A stretch of 42,259 nt of DNA from Poteriospumella lacustris (GCA_008000375.1 SMOI01000001.1:357551-399809), one strand, 5' to 3'. Shown: positions 1 through 13,300, counted from the first letter of the stretch. The notes: generated by a model from the sequence alone, not told the origin. Numbers and translations: made by a program.

Positions 1-5
1 TCAGA

Positions 6-1082
6 TCAGCGGTAGACGACGTCGTCGCGTTGGCTGAAGAGCGCCTTGAGGCCACGGAAGACCTTGTTGCGCTGCTGCGCGTTGGGGAATTGCAGGTCCA
101 ACGTGCGGTCGTCGGTGCACAGCGACAGGCAGCAGTTGGGGTCGATCAGCCCCGCGCGGGCGAAGACGTCGGTCTGCACGCCGCGCTTCACCGCGTAGAC
201 GTCGTCCACCGAGATACTCGACCACTCCGACGCCGAGGACGACGAATGCCCCGCGCCAAAGAACGAGCGGCGCTGCGGCGGCGCTCCGCCACCGTCGTCG
301 TGCTCCTCGTCGCCGTCGCCGTCGCCGTCGCCGTCACCGTCGCCACCGCCGCCGAAGAAGAACGACGACAGCGACGACTGCTTCTTCCCCATCGACGGGC
401 GCTTCAGCCGCTGCGGCGCGGCCCACTGTATCGTGCGGGCGTCGGGGCGGAAGCGCACGAGCTTCTCCTTGGGCTTGCCCGCGCGGCCGTGCTTCACCGC
501 GAGGAAGCCCTGCGTCAGCACGGCGATCGCCTCGTCGTGGCTCGTCACCGACGACCGACGACGGATCAGCGGAATGCAGCCGCCCGTCGCGGTGGTATCC
601 ATCGCTCCTGCTGCCGCGGCGGCTGCAGAGCCATCGGCGGCGGCGGCGGCGGCGGCGTGGCCGTCGCGGTGCAGCTGCGGCTCGTAGCCCAAAAAGCGCA
701 TCTCGTCGCCGTCGTCGTTGCCATCGTCGTCGCCATCGTCGTCGTCGTCTTCGTCGCCGTCGGCCGCCGTCGTTGGTCGCTTCGGCGCGCGGTACAACTG
801 CGCGGGGTACCCGGCGGCGACGAGGCGGTCGGCCCAGAGGTTGACGGCCGTGTCGGGCCCCCGGCGACCGTCGTTGTCGTTGTAGTCCTCGTCGTCGTCG
901 TCGTCGTCCGAGTGGAAGTTGATCGCGTACTTCGAATCGGCGGAGATCTTCTGCGCCGCCTCCTGCGACGCCCGTTGAAACGCCTCGGCGAATTGGCGTT
1001 TCGCGTTGCGATCGTCGGCGACGCTGGCGGTCGAAGCGGCCACCGCTGCACCAGCAGCGGCCACCGAAGGCGCCGCTGCGGT

Positions 1083-1116
<34 letters not shown>

Positions 1117-2555
1117 ATCGCCACTGGCGGCGGTGTGGCCGCCGCGTCGCCGGCGGGTGACGCGCTGCGACTGCTGCCCCGGCGGCTGCGACTGCGGCCA
1201 CTGCCCTTTTTGCGGCCGCGACGGCGGTCGTCGTCGGGCGCGGACACCTTCACCGCCACCGTGTTCGGCGCGGCGGCCGCGGCGGGCGCTGGGGCCTCCT
1301 CCGGCGCCGACGACGCGGCCAGCGCCGGAGGAAACTCGAGCGACACGGAGCCGCGGGCGGAGCGCACCTCCGCGCGCGACGCTGGCGCCGGCGCCGGAGC
1401 CGAAGCCGGCCGAAGCCGAGCCAGCGCGGGCACTTCACGCGGCGCCGCAGCACTGGACGGTGCAGGCGGCGCGGGCGCCACGGCGACGCGCGGCGCTGGC
1501 GGCGCTGGCGGCGCTGGCGGCGCTGGGCGCTGGCGGCGCTGGCGGCGCTGGCGATGCTGGGGCGGGGCGCGGCAAAAAGTCGCCCGCGAGGCGGCTGCTG
1601 AGCTTGCGGCGGTACGTCGCCGCCGCCGTCGCGGGCTGCGGCTGCTGCGACTGCTGCGGCTGCTGCTGCTGCTGCAGCGCGGCGCGCACTGGCGTCAGTT
1701 GGAGATGCGCCGCCTCGCGCTGCGCCTCGCGCTGCGCCTGCGCCTCCGACCGCTCCGCCAGCGCGATCGCCGACGCGCGCGTCGGGCGCGCGTAGTGGCC
1801 GCTGCCGACGCTGCTGCCGCCCGTCGACGACGCCCCCGACGCGTACGACGTCGGCGACCGCGACCGCGACCGTGACCGCGACCGTGACCGGGACCGGGAC
1901 CGGGACGGCGACCGCGACGCCCACACGCTGCGCTCGCCGCCGTCACCGTCGCCGTCGCCGTCGTGCGCCGCGGTGAGGAACGCGGGTCGCTTGGGGCTGC
2001 GGACGCTGTGCGGGTCGTTCGGCCGGTTGACGTCGCGTGCGCCGGGTCGGAACGGGTACGGGTGCTGCACCACGCTGCTGCCGCCGCTGCGGCTGCGGCT
2101 GCGGCTTCTGCCGTCGCGGTCGTCGTCGTAGTCGCCATCGTCGCCGCCGCCGTCGCCGTAGCCGTCGTCGCCGTAGCCGTCGCGGTCGTCGTCGCGGTAG
2201 TCGCGGAGGCCGAGCGGGATGCCGGCGCCGAGGTCGCGCAGCTGCGCGTTCGTGAGCAGCGGCTGCTGCTGCAGGCGCTGCGCGAAGGCGTGTGTCGGTC
2301 GCATCAGGTGCGCCGCGTCGGGCAGCGGCGTCGGCATCGCGGGCGGCCGCGCGCGCTGATGGCCACCGCTGCCGCCACCGCTGCCGCCGCCGTGCGCCGG
2401 GGGCAGCGACGACAGCGACGCGGCGAGATGCGGCTGCACGTGCTGGCGGAACGACTGCAGCAGCTGCGCCACGTGACGCTGCGACCCGTCGCCACCGTCG
2501 CCACCGTCGCCGCCGCCGCCGTAGCGCTCGTCGTCGTCGTAGCCGTAGCCAGCGT

Positions 2556-2587
<32 letters not shown>

Positions 2588-5500
2588 TAGGCGGTGGCGG
2601 GGGCCGGCGTCGTCGGCTTCTGCTGCAGCAGCGACTTCAGCAGCGACAGCTTCGTCGACAGCGACGCGTCGCCTTTGCGCTCTTCGCCGCCGCCGTCACC
2701 GTCACCGCCCTCCGCCGCCGCCGCCGCGTCGTCGTCGTCGTAGCCGTAGCCGTCGTCGTAGCCGTCGTCGTCGCGGTCGTAGCGCTGCGGTCGACCGCGG
2801 CGGCTGCCCGACGACGGCGACGGTGCGGCGTCGTGCCCCGCCGCGTAGCCGCGAATGCGACTGCGCAGGTGCTCGGGGAACGGCTTCGGGGCGGGCGCGG
2901 CCGACGCCCCCGTCGCATCCCCCGCGCTGCCACCGTTGACGCGTCGCCCGTTCGCCAGTGTCGCAGGGCCGCCACCGCCGCCGCCACCGCCGCCGCCACC
3001 GCCGCCGCCACCGCCACGTGGGCCACGGCGCAGGCCGCTGCCGCCGCCGCCGCCGCTGGACGCTCCTGACGCCGCCGCCGCTGCCGCCGCTGTCGACGGG
3101 TCGCGAGGGCCGCCGATCCACTGCTGATGGAAGAACTGCGCGCGCCGCCGCTTGTCCTGGCGCTGCTTGAACTCGCCCGCGGGGATCACGTCGTAGCCGC
3201 GCATCGACGAGCGGAACGAGCGGTCGAGGTGAAACGGGTTCTCCGCGTCGACGTACCGCTGCCCCTGCGAGTGGTAGAACACGTGGCGCTGCTGCGGCGG
3301 CGGCGCCGCGTGCGGCTTGTCGGCGCCGTACTGCTGGTGCAGCGACGACTGCGTCGGCGCCAGCAGCGTCGTGTCCGCGCGGATCGTCGCCGTCGTGTAC
3401 TGCCGCAGCTTCCGCGGCCCTCGCCCCCGCGACGGGGCCGACGACGGCTGCGACCCGCTGCCGCCGCCGCCGCCGCCGCCGCTCGTGAAGCTGTGGACGT
3501 CGAGCGTTTCGGAATCGGGCAGCAGGGTCACTTTGACGTGCGACAGCGCCGGCGGCTGGACACGCGGCCGCGCCATCGACGATCCGGCGTCGACGCCCGG
3601 CTGCGCGGAGCCGAAGCGGTACGAGGCGATGACCTCGTCCTGCATCGCGCGCAGCGACTTGACGTTCGGGTGCAGGTCCTGCGCCTCGACGTTCTGCTGC
3701 GCGAACAGCGGAAACGCCTTCACCTGGCGCTCGGCGCGGACGCCGTGGCGCGGCGACCGCAGCTTCTGCCGCGACCCTTCGGTGTGCCGCTCGGCCAGCG
3801 AGGCGGCGCGCCCGCCGTTGCTGTTGCCACCGGCCGCCATGGCAGAGGCAGAGGCGGCGGTGGTGAGCTGCAGATCGGCCTCCAGGTGGAAGAGCTGGCT
3901 GCCGATGAGCTCGTGGAGGCTGCTCAGGCTCTGCGTCTGCACCTTGCGCAGCATCAGCGCCAGGGCCAAGCGGTACAGCTTCAGGCAGTACAGGCCGCGC
4001 GCCGCGTGGTGGTACTCCTCCACCACCAGCGCGCTCTGCTCCTCGTGCGGCGGGGGCGGTGGCTGCGGCGGCTGCAGCGGCTGCGGCGGAGAGAAGCGCA
4101 GCAGGACGAGCTCCTCCTTCGCGTCCTCGAGCGGTTCCAGCGCGTAATACGAGAGAAACGTGCGCAGCAAATGGTAGAAGCCGCCGTCGGTCTCGTGCAG
4201 CTGGAAGTCTTCCATCGCGTACGCGACGTCGGTGGTCAGGTCGGACAGTTCCGCGCGCGACACGACCGTCAGCTGCAGCATGTCCATCGGTTTGAACTGC
4301 AACGCGGCGATGCGATGCTCCAGCAGCGCCGTCGTCGTGGCCTCCAGGTCTCTGTCGGGGTCGCCGTGGGGTACGTCGAGGGAGAACGTGTGCGTGTCGT
4401 GCGACAGGTACTTCGTCCCGGAGATGTCCACGGGCAGTTTCATGAGCCACGTCGCGGCGGTTTCCAATCGCCGTCGACTGCGAATCAACAGTTTGCGGAG
4501 CTTGTCGTCGTGTAAATACGACGTGTTCCAGGTCTTGAAACGGTCGAGGTTCAGTTGTTCGACGGTCATCGCCGTCACTTGTTCCTCCGTCGAGAACAGC
4601 GACACGACGTACAGGCGCCACACCATCCACAGCACCGACCGCAGCAAGTCGATCGCCTGCAGCTCGTCTCTCGCCCCGGCCCCTGCCCCTGCCCCGGCCC
4701 CTTCTGCCGTGCCCACGGCGATGGGCTCGGCGCGTAGCCACCACTGGAAGTCGAAGTATTTGTTGACGAACTGGTGCACCTGGTGGGCGCGCAGCGTCTG
4801 TTCGTTCTCGACGCTGTCGTGGTCGGCGCAGAGGATCTTCATCAGATTCGGCAGCAGGAAATAGTACAGCACGACCGTCATCATCGTTTCCAACGTGCCG
4901 ATCTCCGTCACGGCGCGGCAGACGGACGTCGCGATCGTCGGAAAACTCGTCAGCGACGTTTCTAAAAACGCGAATTCCAAAATGCGGTCGGCGAGTGTGA
5001 CGACGTTTTGATACGCGACCGAGCTCTGGCGGTGGTGGAGGCCGCTGTGGCTGCTGTTCGCCGCCGCCCCGGAGGTCAACAGCGTCAGCATCGACGGCCA
5101 GATCGGCTTCCAGATCGTGCGGTAGTACGACGTGCAGTCGCGTCGGATCGCGTACAGCCGCAGGAGACACGAGAAGACCGTTTCGTTGGCGACTTTGGGT
5201 ACCATGGGCAACGGGGATTGCAGCGCATTCCACGTCGTGGCGTCCGGTAGCTCGTCGATCACGAGGCAATGCAAGACCAACGCGCGGTCTTCGCGTTTGA
5301 ACTTGCGGGCGATGGGGTTGGCGGAGAAGATTTCGAGTTGGTAGTTGATGCTCTGCAGCAGCAGCGCCGTGGTGAGGCTCGGGTCGGTCGAGAACGGGTG
5401 CATCAAGCGATGCACGGCGAGGAAGGCGGCTTTCATCATGGCGGGATTGCCGACGGCGCTGTTGTTGGCGAGCGTCCAGATGAGGTAATCGGGTTGTTGG

Positions 5501-6705
5501 CGCAGCTTCGTGACGATGTCGCTGGCGGTGGCGACGACGACGTCGTTGGTGACGTAGACGGTGGTGCGGCGGCGGCGGCGGGCGTCGTCGCTGTCGTCGC
5601 TGTCGTCGTCGTTGGCGCGGTCGTCGTTGGTGGCGCGGTCGTCGGGGTCCGGCTCGGGGCGGTCGCTGGCGGAGACCAGCAGCGGTACGTACTGCTCCCG
5701 TTGGGCGGAGTACGCGCGCAGTTCGACGAGGAGATCGTGTACGTCGCGGTTGAGCAGGCGGAGGTCGCGACGGAGGGAGCCGATGCCGGCGCTGGTCAAC
5801 GGCGGCACCCCCGCGCCCAGATCGTTGATGAAGTCGTTGATGTCCTCGTCGGTGAGCGATTGCTCGGGGATGCAGGCCTGGTACTGCAGCCGCGGGACGA
5901 TGGTGGGCGGTGTCAACGGTGGTGGGCCCGCCGCCGCCGTGTCGTAGTCGTCGTGGCTGCGACCGATGGCGTCGTCGAGCGAGAACGGCGGCGCAGGGGG
6001 CGACGCTTCCTCACCGCCGCCGCCGCCGCCGCCAAAGTCCTGGTACGTTGCCACCGAGGCCGTTTGCTGTTGTTGGTTGTGCGGTGTACCCGGGGTCATC
6101 GGTGCGAACGTGAGCGGGCTAATCGGCGCGTTGGCGGTGACCTCGTCGAAATAGACCGTGTCGAAGGGGTCGAAGCGTTGGCCCGGCTGCAACCCGCCGG
6201 AGATGTACAGGTGTGGCTCGCGGTATTGGTGCTGGGCCATCGCGTCGTCCTCGTCGTCCACCGCGTCGTAGTCGTTGGCGGCATCGTCGGCTGCGTAGAC
6301 GTCGTCGGGTTCGTAGAACTCGATGCAGTTGGTGCTCAATCCCATCGACTGCAGCGCCTCCATGATGCAATAGCGGAGCAATGGGTGGTCGTACATGGTC
6401 ACTTTGCGGTCGATATTGAGATACGCCTGGACGTTGGTGCCCTGGTCGGTGGCTTTGTTGACCACGATCCACTCCTGAGGCAGCGGCAGCTTCTTCACTT
6501 GCCGCAACGCCCGATCCAATATCGGATGGACGTCTAATTCATAGCCCTGTGCGACATTGCGATAGACCTTGATCTGTACCGGTTCACTTCTCTTTTTCTT
6601 CTTCGTCGGCGACGGATGAATCAATTTGATGGAGCGCACCCAGCCGTTCGGAAGAGGCAGTTGGTTTTCTTCCTCTTCGGTGAGATCGCGAAAGAGCATC
6701 TGCAT
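6..6705 (-). CDS. Very large WW...PH protein, reading frame broken once
   Basis: About 2,230 residues on the minus strand, ATG at 6705 and TGA at 6-8. A WW-like module lies near residues 73-110 (LPLPQEW ... YLNID ... TMYDHP, second Trp replaced by Tyr). Then comes a long helical region (+ strand about 5.5-4.1 kb) with no domain I can name confidently; it weakly recalls RasGAP-type helical folds. The C-terminal third is low-complexity: Gly, Asp, Ala and Ser-Arg tracts. The last 190 residues resemble a PLC-type PH domain (FLAVKHG ... TIQWA ... ISVDDVYAVKRG ... CCLSLC ... LDLQF), split by a Gly/Asp-rich insert. The frame changes near 1526/1527 where a 9-bp repeat lacks 2 bp; Pro-Ala-Pro periodicity resumes in the other frame, so I treat this as one gene with an indel or assembly error. 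No intron was needed elsewhere. A role in membrane-linked signalling or scaffolding is inference only. Confidence 0.7.
1492..1552. repeat. 9-bp tandem repeat (GGCGCTGGC) with a 2-bp lesion
   Basis: Seven units of GGCGCTGGC lie inside the coding region of the WW...PH gene. Units at 1492, 1501, 1510, 1535 and 1544 are 9 bp; those at 1519 and 1527 are 8 bp each, so 2 bp are missing at their junction. Read on the minus strand, intact units give Pro-Ala-Pro; past the lesion the frame gives Ser-Ala-Ala and stops 90 bp later, while the other frame stays open to the PH domain. Confidence 0.9.
1852..1918 (-). repeat. Arg-Ser dipeptide-coding hexamer repeat
   Basis: Degenerate CGCGAC/CGTGAC/CGGGAC hexamers on the + strand encode about eleven Arg-Ser dipeptides on the minus strand within the WW...PH gene. 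RS tracts are typical phosphorylation and nuclear-speckle signals, but here they sit among other simple-sequence tracts and may just be expanded repeats. Confidence 0.75.
2961..3023 (-). repeat. Poly-glycine-coding GCC/ACC trinucleotide tract
   Basis: An almost uninterrupted run of GCC and ACC triplets on the + strand encodes about sixteen glycines on the minus strand within the disordered part of the WW...PH gene. Similar poly-Asp, poly-Gly and poly-Ala triplet tracts recur between 300 and 3500. Confidence 0.8.
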
Positions 6706-7380
6706 GGTTTTTTATTCTCGTTTGCTCGTTTGCAGTGTTAGTGTAGTAGTGCGATGGAGGGTAGCGTCACCGGATATTGTTGTGGTTGTTGTTGCAGTTG
6801 TGCACTTTGCTTTGGTTCTACCTACTCTCCCAGCGAGATTCTACTTTCCTGTCGTCTCAGTATCACCAAAAGAAACAGAGAATATCCAACCCCAATATCC
6901 AATATATACTATACTACGATACTCATTCAGCTCGGTGACGAATCCTTTGTTTGCTCTCTTTCTTCTTGGGATCCGGCGGTTGCTCTGGAGCTGCTGGCAG
7001 AGAGCAACCGTCACCTGCGACGAGTGACGCTGCTGAGAGAAATGAAACGCTTCCTACCGGTGATGGTGACAGTGGTGAACGGTACCACAAAGAACAAGGT
7101 CTAGAGCCAACGAGACGGGAGAGAAAAACTTAGAAAAACATATACATGTATGCAGCACGACTACAAGAAGCGATAGACGTGAAGATTGGACAACTTCAAT
7201 CGGTTTTTCGCTTCACAAGAGACGCGACAAAGTGACGCCGGCTGGACACGACGACGACGACGACGACACCGAGCACCGAGCGTCGAGCGCCGAGCGCCGA
7301 GCACCTCGTGGCGGGGGCAGACACAGAGACTGCTGTACTGGTTACTAGGTACTGTATGGGCTGGTAGTTTACTTTGACTT
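6706..7380. other. Intergenic, 675 bp, no gene seen
   Basis: Lies between the start of the WW...PH gene and the stop of the WD40/FN3 gene, both on the minus strand. It should hold the promoter of the former and the 3' end of the latter. The region is AT-richer than its flanks, with TATA-like runs around 6895-6920 and a CGA-rich simple repeat around 7248-7300. Short open frames here look like chance. Confidence 0.6.
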
Positions 7381-10300
7381 TTACTTGCGGTGGGTACGTG
7401 ACGAAGCCACCGAATGCGTCGGACTGGACAGCGCCGACACCGCCTCCGAGGCACCGAGCGTGTCCGTGCTGCCCACACGGGACAAGGCACCCGCCAGAGC
7501 AATACCCGGCGTACGCGTCGCCCCCGCCGCCCCAACACGACCACTGCCGATACTCTCCACGCTTCGACTACGCGCCCCCGCCGCCCCTGGCAGCCCCGCC
7601 GCCCCGGACACCCCAGTCACCGAACTGCGGCCCGTACTGTTGCTGCCCACACTCACCGCGTCGTTCTCCTCCTCCTCGTCGTGCAACGGAATGCTCACCT
7701 CTTTCGTCCATGGCGAGAACGGGCCAAACCCCACCGCCGATTCCGCACGACACCGCAACAGATACGAATGGCCCGGAATCAAATTCTCCATACGATACGA
7801 TTCCATCGACGACAGCCCCGTCCCCGTGAGGCTGCTGTTGCGTAGACACTTGTACACCGTCGTGCGGTTGTCATCCAGGTCCATGTTCTCAATGTGAAAC
7901 GCTCGGATGGCCGCACCGCCTTCGACGGCGGGGACGACGAGTTCCAGCAACAGGAAATGGTGGCCAATCGTGAGAATCTCCGGGCAGGCACAGCCACCGG
8001 GCAACGCCGCTTTGTTCGTCTTCGCACGATGACTCGGGGCCGAGAACGCCCCCACACCGGCGGCGTTGAGGAAACGGATGCGTATTTCGTACATCGCATC
8101 TTGATCGAGCGGCTCGACGGTGAAGCGAATGCGATGCCCCACGGGCCGTTGACTCAGAATCATCGCTTCGATTTGTTGGTCCAACGCGTTCGCGTCCGTG
8201 GGAACCGTTTTCTTCTTCGCCACCGACGACGCAGACGACGCTGCAGCACCGCTGCCACCGCCACCACCACTACCACCACCGCCAGCGGCGGAGGCTTTCT
8301 TCATCGACCGTGCGGCCAATTCCAAGGCGCGCACCGAGGCCTCCATGTCTTCTTGCTGCTGGTCGAGATCGACGCGGTGGACAAACGTCACGTCGCGTGT
8401 CGTGTCCTGCACCGACAAGACCCGCGGACCCGCCATCCACTCGCCAATCGTAAACGGCTCTACCCGACGATATTCGTACTCCATCTGCGTCACACGGGCG
8501 CCGTTGTGATACGGAATATCCACCTCGTAGACCAGCGCCGACCAGGTCCCTTCCACCGCCAGCGCATTGACCGGTGCATCAGGCGGGGCCGTCTGCGTAT
8601 ACGAGTCCTGTTCTCCGTTGCACTCCGAATACGGCGATTCCCCGACACCGTTCTTCGCCAAGACACGACAGCGATACGAACGACCCGGAAACAGCCCGTT
8701 CCATCGGTAGGTGACACTCGAACGCGGCAATTCGACGTAGCGATCGACGGACACGAGATGCAACCGGTAGCCGGTGATCGCGGACCCTCCATCGTCGTGC
8801 GGTGGATCCCATTGAAACGTCAACGCACGTAACGTCGCCTGCGCCAACCGTGGCGGGTGGGGCGCATCGGGCGTCGTCGGCTTCGTCGCAGTCGACAACG
8901 TCGGCACCGACCAGCCACCGAGACCGACCACGTTGCTCCCGCGGACGCGGATCGTGTACAAGAAACCCGGTCGCAACGCGGCCACTTCGCAGCCGACCAA
9001 GAGGAACGACTCTTCCTCCACACGGTCCAAGATCTATATGAACAGACAGCGTTTAGACACAGAGACATACAGACAGAGAGACAGGCAGACTGTGTACCTA
9101 CCTCAAAGACGGTCTCGGAGGACATCGCGTCGGAGACTTCGTAGTCGGCTTTCTCGGCGGGCAGTTGGCGTGTTTTCATGTGAAACTGTTGACTCTTGAT
9201 CAGTTTATGCTGCAAGTCCTCACGACGCTGGCGAATGCGACGGAACACCGCCACGACACGTTCGCCAAAGGCCCGCGCCGCGGCCAAATCCAAGGTCAAC
9301 GTGGGGTGGTCGTCGTAGCCTTGGCCATTGCCAGCGTATTGCACCTCAAACCCCGTCGCGGCTGAGCCATACGTCGTCGGATTGGGCGTAAACCAGACGA
9401 TATGCTGGGTCGTACGCGAGACCAACGAGATATACGGCTTCTCCACCGGCTCGGGCAGACCAAACGCGGTGCGTACCAACGCGGACGGGGGGCTCCACTC
9501 ACTGCGACCCATGGCATTCTCGGCGCACAGGCGGAACTGATACGGTGTCGCGGGAATGATGTTCTCCACGACGCGGTTCCGTAAATGCGGTGCCACCGAT
9601 TGCCCCTGCGGCGGTGTCCATTCGCCCCGGGTACCGACCCGTAACTGGTAATGAAACGCATTGATATCGCAATTGAAACTGGGCGGCGCCGTCCAGCCGA
9701 TGTACACGGAATGCTCCGTGAACGAAATGATTTTCGGTGGTTCCGGGGCGACGGGGTGCCGCGGGGTGGTGCACCAGGTCTTCAACGTGTGATCCTGCGA
9801 GGCGGAGAGCAACAGCGACCCATCGGGCACCAAATCCAGCATCGTGATCACGTCGACGTGGCCACGGAGTCGACGTTGAATGGTTTGCGTCAACAGTGAC
9901 CAGATGATGATTTGTGCGTCCCCACCGGCGGAGATGAGGAACTGTTCCGAGCCAGTGAACCGGACGCTGACGACTTCGGCGTCATGACCCGCGAGACTGC
10001 GGACGAAACTGCCATCACGAGGGTCCCATATCTATTTGTACATGCAAGCAGGCAGGCAGGCAGGCAGAGAGACAGACAGGTAGACAGGCAGACAAGCAGA
10101 CAGGGAGACAGACAGTTAGTCAGGGGTGGTGGTGGCGGTGGCGGTGGTGGATCAAGTGGGTCGTATGTCTCTCATCCACTGCACATTACACTGCTCTGCT
10201 CTGCAGACGACAGTACAGTACAGTGCAGTGCAGTGCAGTAGAATACACAGACACACACACCCTAAAAACGTACCTTGACCAATCGATCTCCACCGGCCGA

Positions 10301-13300
10301 CGCCAGTCGCAATTCCGACGGCGAGAAGACGACGTCGTTGATGGCACCGTGATGGGCCAGCTCCAAGCCCTACAGACACACACAGTATCATTGTTAACAG
10401 CCGCACTAACACGCTGACACACAGAGAAACACATCCAAACGGGCGGGGACGTACGTCTTTGATCGCAAAGGCCCGTATGAAGCCCGGCGGCGCTTCCCAT
10501 TCGAACTCTTCGTCGTCGTCCAGCGATTGCTCTTCGTCCCCAATCGGCATCGCATTGCGCAACGTGATCGCATCCCACGCGACATCCTCCAGCCCGGGTA
10601 ACTGATGGTAGAACGCGCGTCGCCCCTGGAAAAACGCCGCGGGGTACTCGGTCAACGCCGTCTGCAAGAACAACCGACGACCGGATTTGCTCTTGGACGC
10701 TTTGCCCCTCGACGCCGCACGGCGGAGCTTCTTGCGCTTGGCCTCGACGTCGTCGTCGTCGTCGGCGACGAGGTTGTCCAGCACATTCACTTGGAATTGA
10801 GACTTCGGCGGACGCAACAGACCTCGGTTCGACGTCTGCGACTGCGCCAGATACGCGGTCTTCTGCAAGGCAAAGGCGGTGTCCTTGTCGGGACGACGTC
10901 CGACGGGTGGCACCACGATCGATTTGATCACGGGGCGGCCCAAGAGCTTCTCCACAAACGACGCACCGCCACCGCCACGTGGCGGTGGGGGATAGTCGAT
11001 GTCTGGGGTCACGACGGCGGGGTTGCTGTAGTACGGGTTGGGGTAATGCGGCACCAACCCGGGCAGTTGATGGTACGTGGGGCGCCGGGTACTGACGTAC
11101 GTGATCTCCTGCATCAACTGGGTGAGGCAGAAGTCCTTCAAGACGCGGGTCAATTGCTCGCGGAAGGCTTTCTCCTGCGTCCGGTTGAGCCGATGGTACC
11201 ACGCCCGCAGTTGCTCGCGCCAGGTGGGTTCATAGACTTCTTCCATCGTCCGGGGCAACGATTCGACTTGTAGCTTCCGCAACACCCGTTGAAACCATTC
11301 CAACGCCGGTCGTAAGGCATATTTCGCACCACCCGCTTGCTGGGGGTACAACGGGGGCAACGGAATCGAGAATTCATCGATTTCGGGACCATACCGACCA
11401 CTTTTCACAACCGGTGCCCCTTCCAGACTCTCCAACGTCGACGAAAACAACGTCGCCTTCGCTTGTAACTGCTGCGCATAGACCGATTGGTCGTACAACG
11501 ACCGCGTTCCGATGGTTTGATAGTCGACGAGTAGCCCATCAAAGGCCTCCATGACCAAGTCGTAGTCGATCGCTTGGAATTGGACCTGGCCCTGGACGTG
11601 CAGTTGCTCGAGAAAGTCCTTGACACTGGCGTCAACCTTGGCGATTTGTTGGCTGCCATCACCGAGGAGTTGCTCGTCGGCGGCTTTGGGGAACAACTGC
11701 AACACGGCACCACGACGCGCTTGCATCGGCAGTTCGCCGAGAATGTCGATGGGGTGCTGCAGCAACGAAAGAATGCGTTCGACTTCTTCTTCGGCGGCTT
11801 TGGAGGCCTGCAGGACCAACGTGCTGTGGTCGATTTTCTGTTGTTCCGTCCCCGCGAAGAGGATACTCGGCAAGTGTTGGTTCTGCGTTTGGGGTCGAAA
11901 GCGGCCGGCCGTCGCCACGAGGTCGTCTTTCTTCTCCAACCACGGCTCGTCCGGGTCTTCGTCACCGCCACCACCGCCACCGTCACCACCATCGCCGTCG
12001 TCGTCACCGTCTTTGTCACTGTGAAGCAGCGCGCCGCCTCCTCCTCCCCCTCCATCGGTACTGTCCCCAAACCCAGACACCACCGTCTGTTGGCCTACGC
12101 TACCACTGTATCGGTATTCTATCGTCGGTTCGATCGGTTTGTCTTCTTCTTCGGTCAGTGGAGGGATGTCTTCCTCCGGTGGTAACCGCCGTGATGGTTC
12201 CGTTGGCGTCGTCGCACGTGATCGAGCGGCGCGAGCTGTTTCTAGGTGCTCTTCTTCGGGTGACTCGTGGACAGTCGGCAAACCGGTGCTACGTCCACCA
12301 CCACCAACACCAACACCATCGTCGCCGTCAACACGCGCTCCCGATCGCATCGATTCATCAAAATTGTCGTCGTCAGCGTCGGCGTCGTCATCGTCGTTGG
12401 TTTTCCCCGTTCGACCAGCTCCATCTCCATCGCCGTCACGGTCACCACCTCCACCGGCGCCGCCGCCTTCGTCTTCATCGTCATCGGCGCCATAATCCCC
12501 ATACTCCGTTTCACAGAGCACCACCGACTTCGTCACCCCCGGCTTGAATTGAAACGGCGAATGCAGAATCAACCAATTCGTGTCTTCAAACATACTCACC
12601 AAGAGATTCATGATGCGGTACCGACGACGAATGACGTCGTCGCGTACCCAGGCGATCGCATACTTGTCCACGTAGGAGGCCGCCGCCGTCCAATTCTTGT
12701 CACGAATGAACTGCCAGAAATTGATGTGTTTCTTCTCTTGGTTGAACTTGTATTGCTTCGCTTCGGCACTGTCTTTCTTGTCGCCCACCGTCGCGTATTC
12801 TCCGACTCGAATGGGGCTTTCTTTCATACTGTAGCGTAGTTGAATCCAATGGTCTTCGTAATCTTTCAATTTGAAGTTGAAGACCAAGACGACGGTGCCC
12901 AACAAGGGCTCGGGACAATTCCACACCAATTCGAAGCCATCTTTCGCGACGGTCATCGTGGTGGACACGGTGCCATCGTCTTTGCCGTGGTTCGACGACG
13001 ATCCTCCTCCGTCCTCTCCCCCTCCTCCTCCCTGTGGATGGGAGATCTCTGGGATCTTCCGTTTGCCTCGTTCGGGTAGATAATTGACCGAGACGCCATC
13101 TTTGGATTGAGACACGTAGTCGGGTGGCGCACGGTAATACACCTTGCGACCGACGCCATCGAGTTTCGAGAGCATGGGCAACCATGGTATCGGTGCATCG
13201 ATGACAAAGGCACCTGCTTTGCGACCAGAGTCTTCACTGTAGATGTCCAGGTTCTTGTCCTTGACGAAGGCCCCCATGTACGCCTCCTCGATGTAATAGT

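Noticed and set aside
2500-3060. Regular CGCCGT/GCC spacing as a CRISPR-like array
   Set aside because: Plain triplet and hexamer microsatellite in a coding region of a eukaryotic gene; no spacers or cas genes.
2702-5269. 855-codon minus-strand frame overlapping the WW...PH gene in another phase
   Set aside because: Composition is Arg/Ala/Gly/His without periodic structure; it persists because of high GC and avoidance of stops.
4690-5560. RasGAP domain in the WW...PH protein
   Set aside because: Only a vague helical resemblance; no confident arginine-finger FLR motif, so not annotated as such.
30-6537. Long plus-strand frames opposite the WW...PH gene (for example 1963-3069, 3127-4515, 5269-6537)
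   Set aside because: Their peptides are Arg/Val/Ala-rich mirror images of GC-rich triplet repeats, with no domain; the minus frame has WW and PH signatures.
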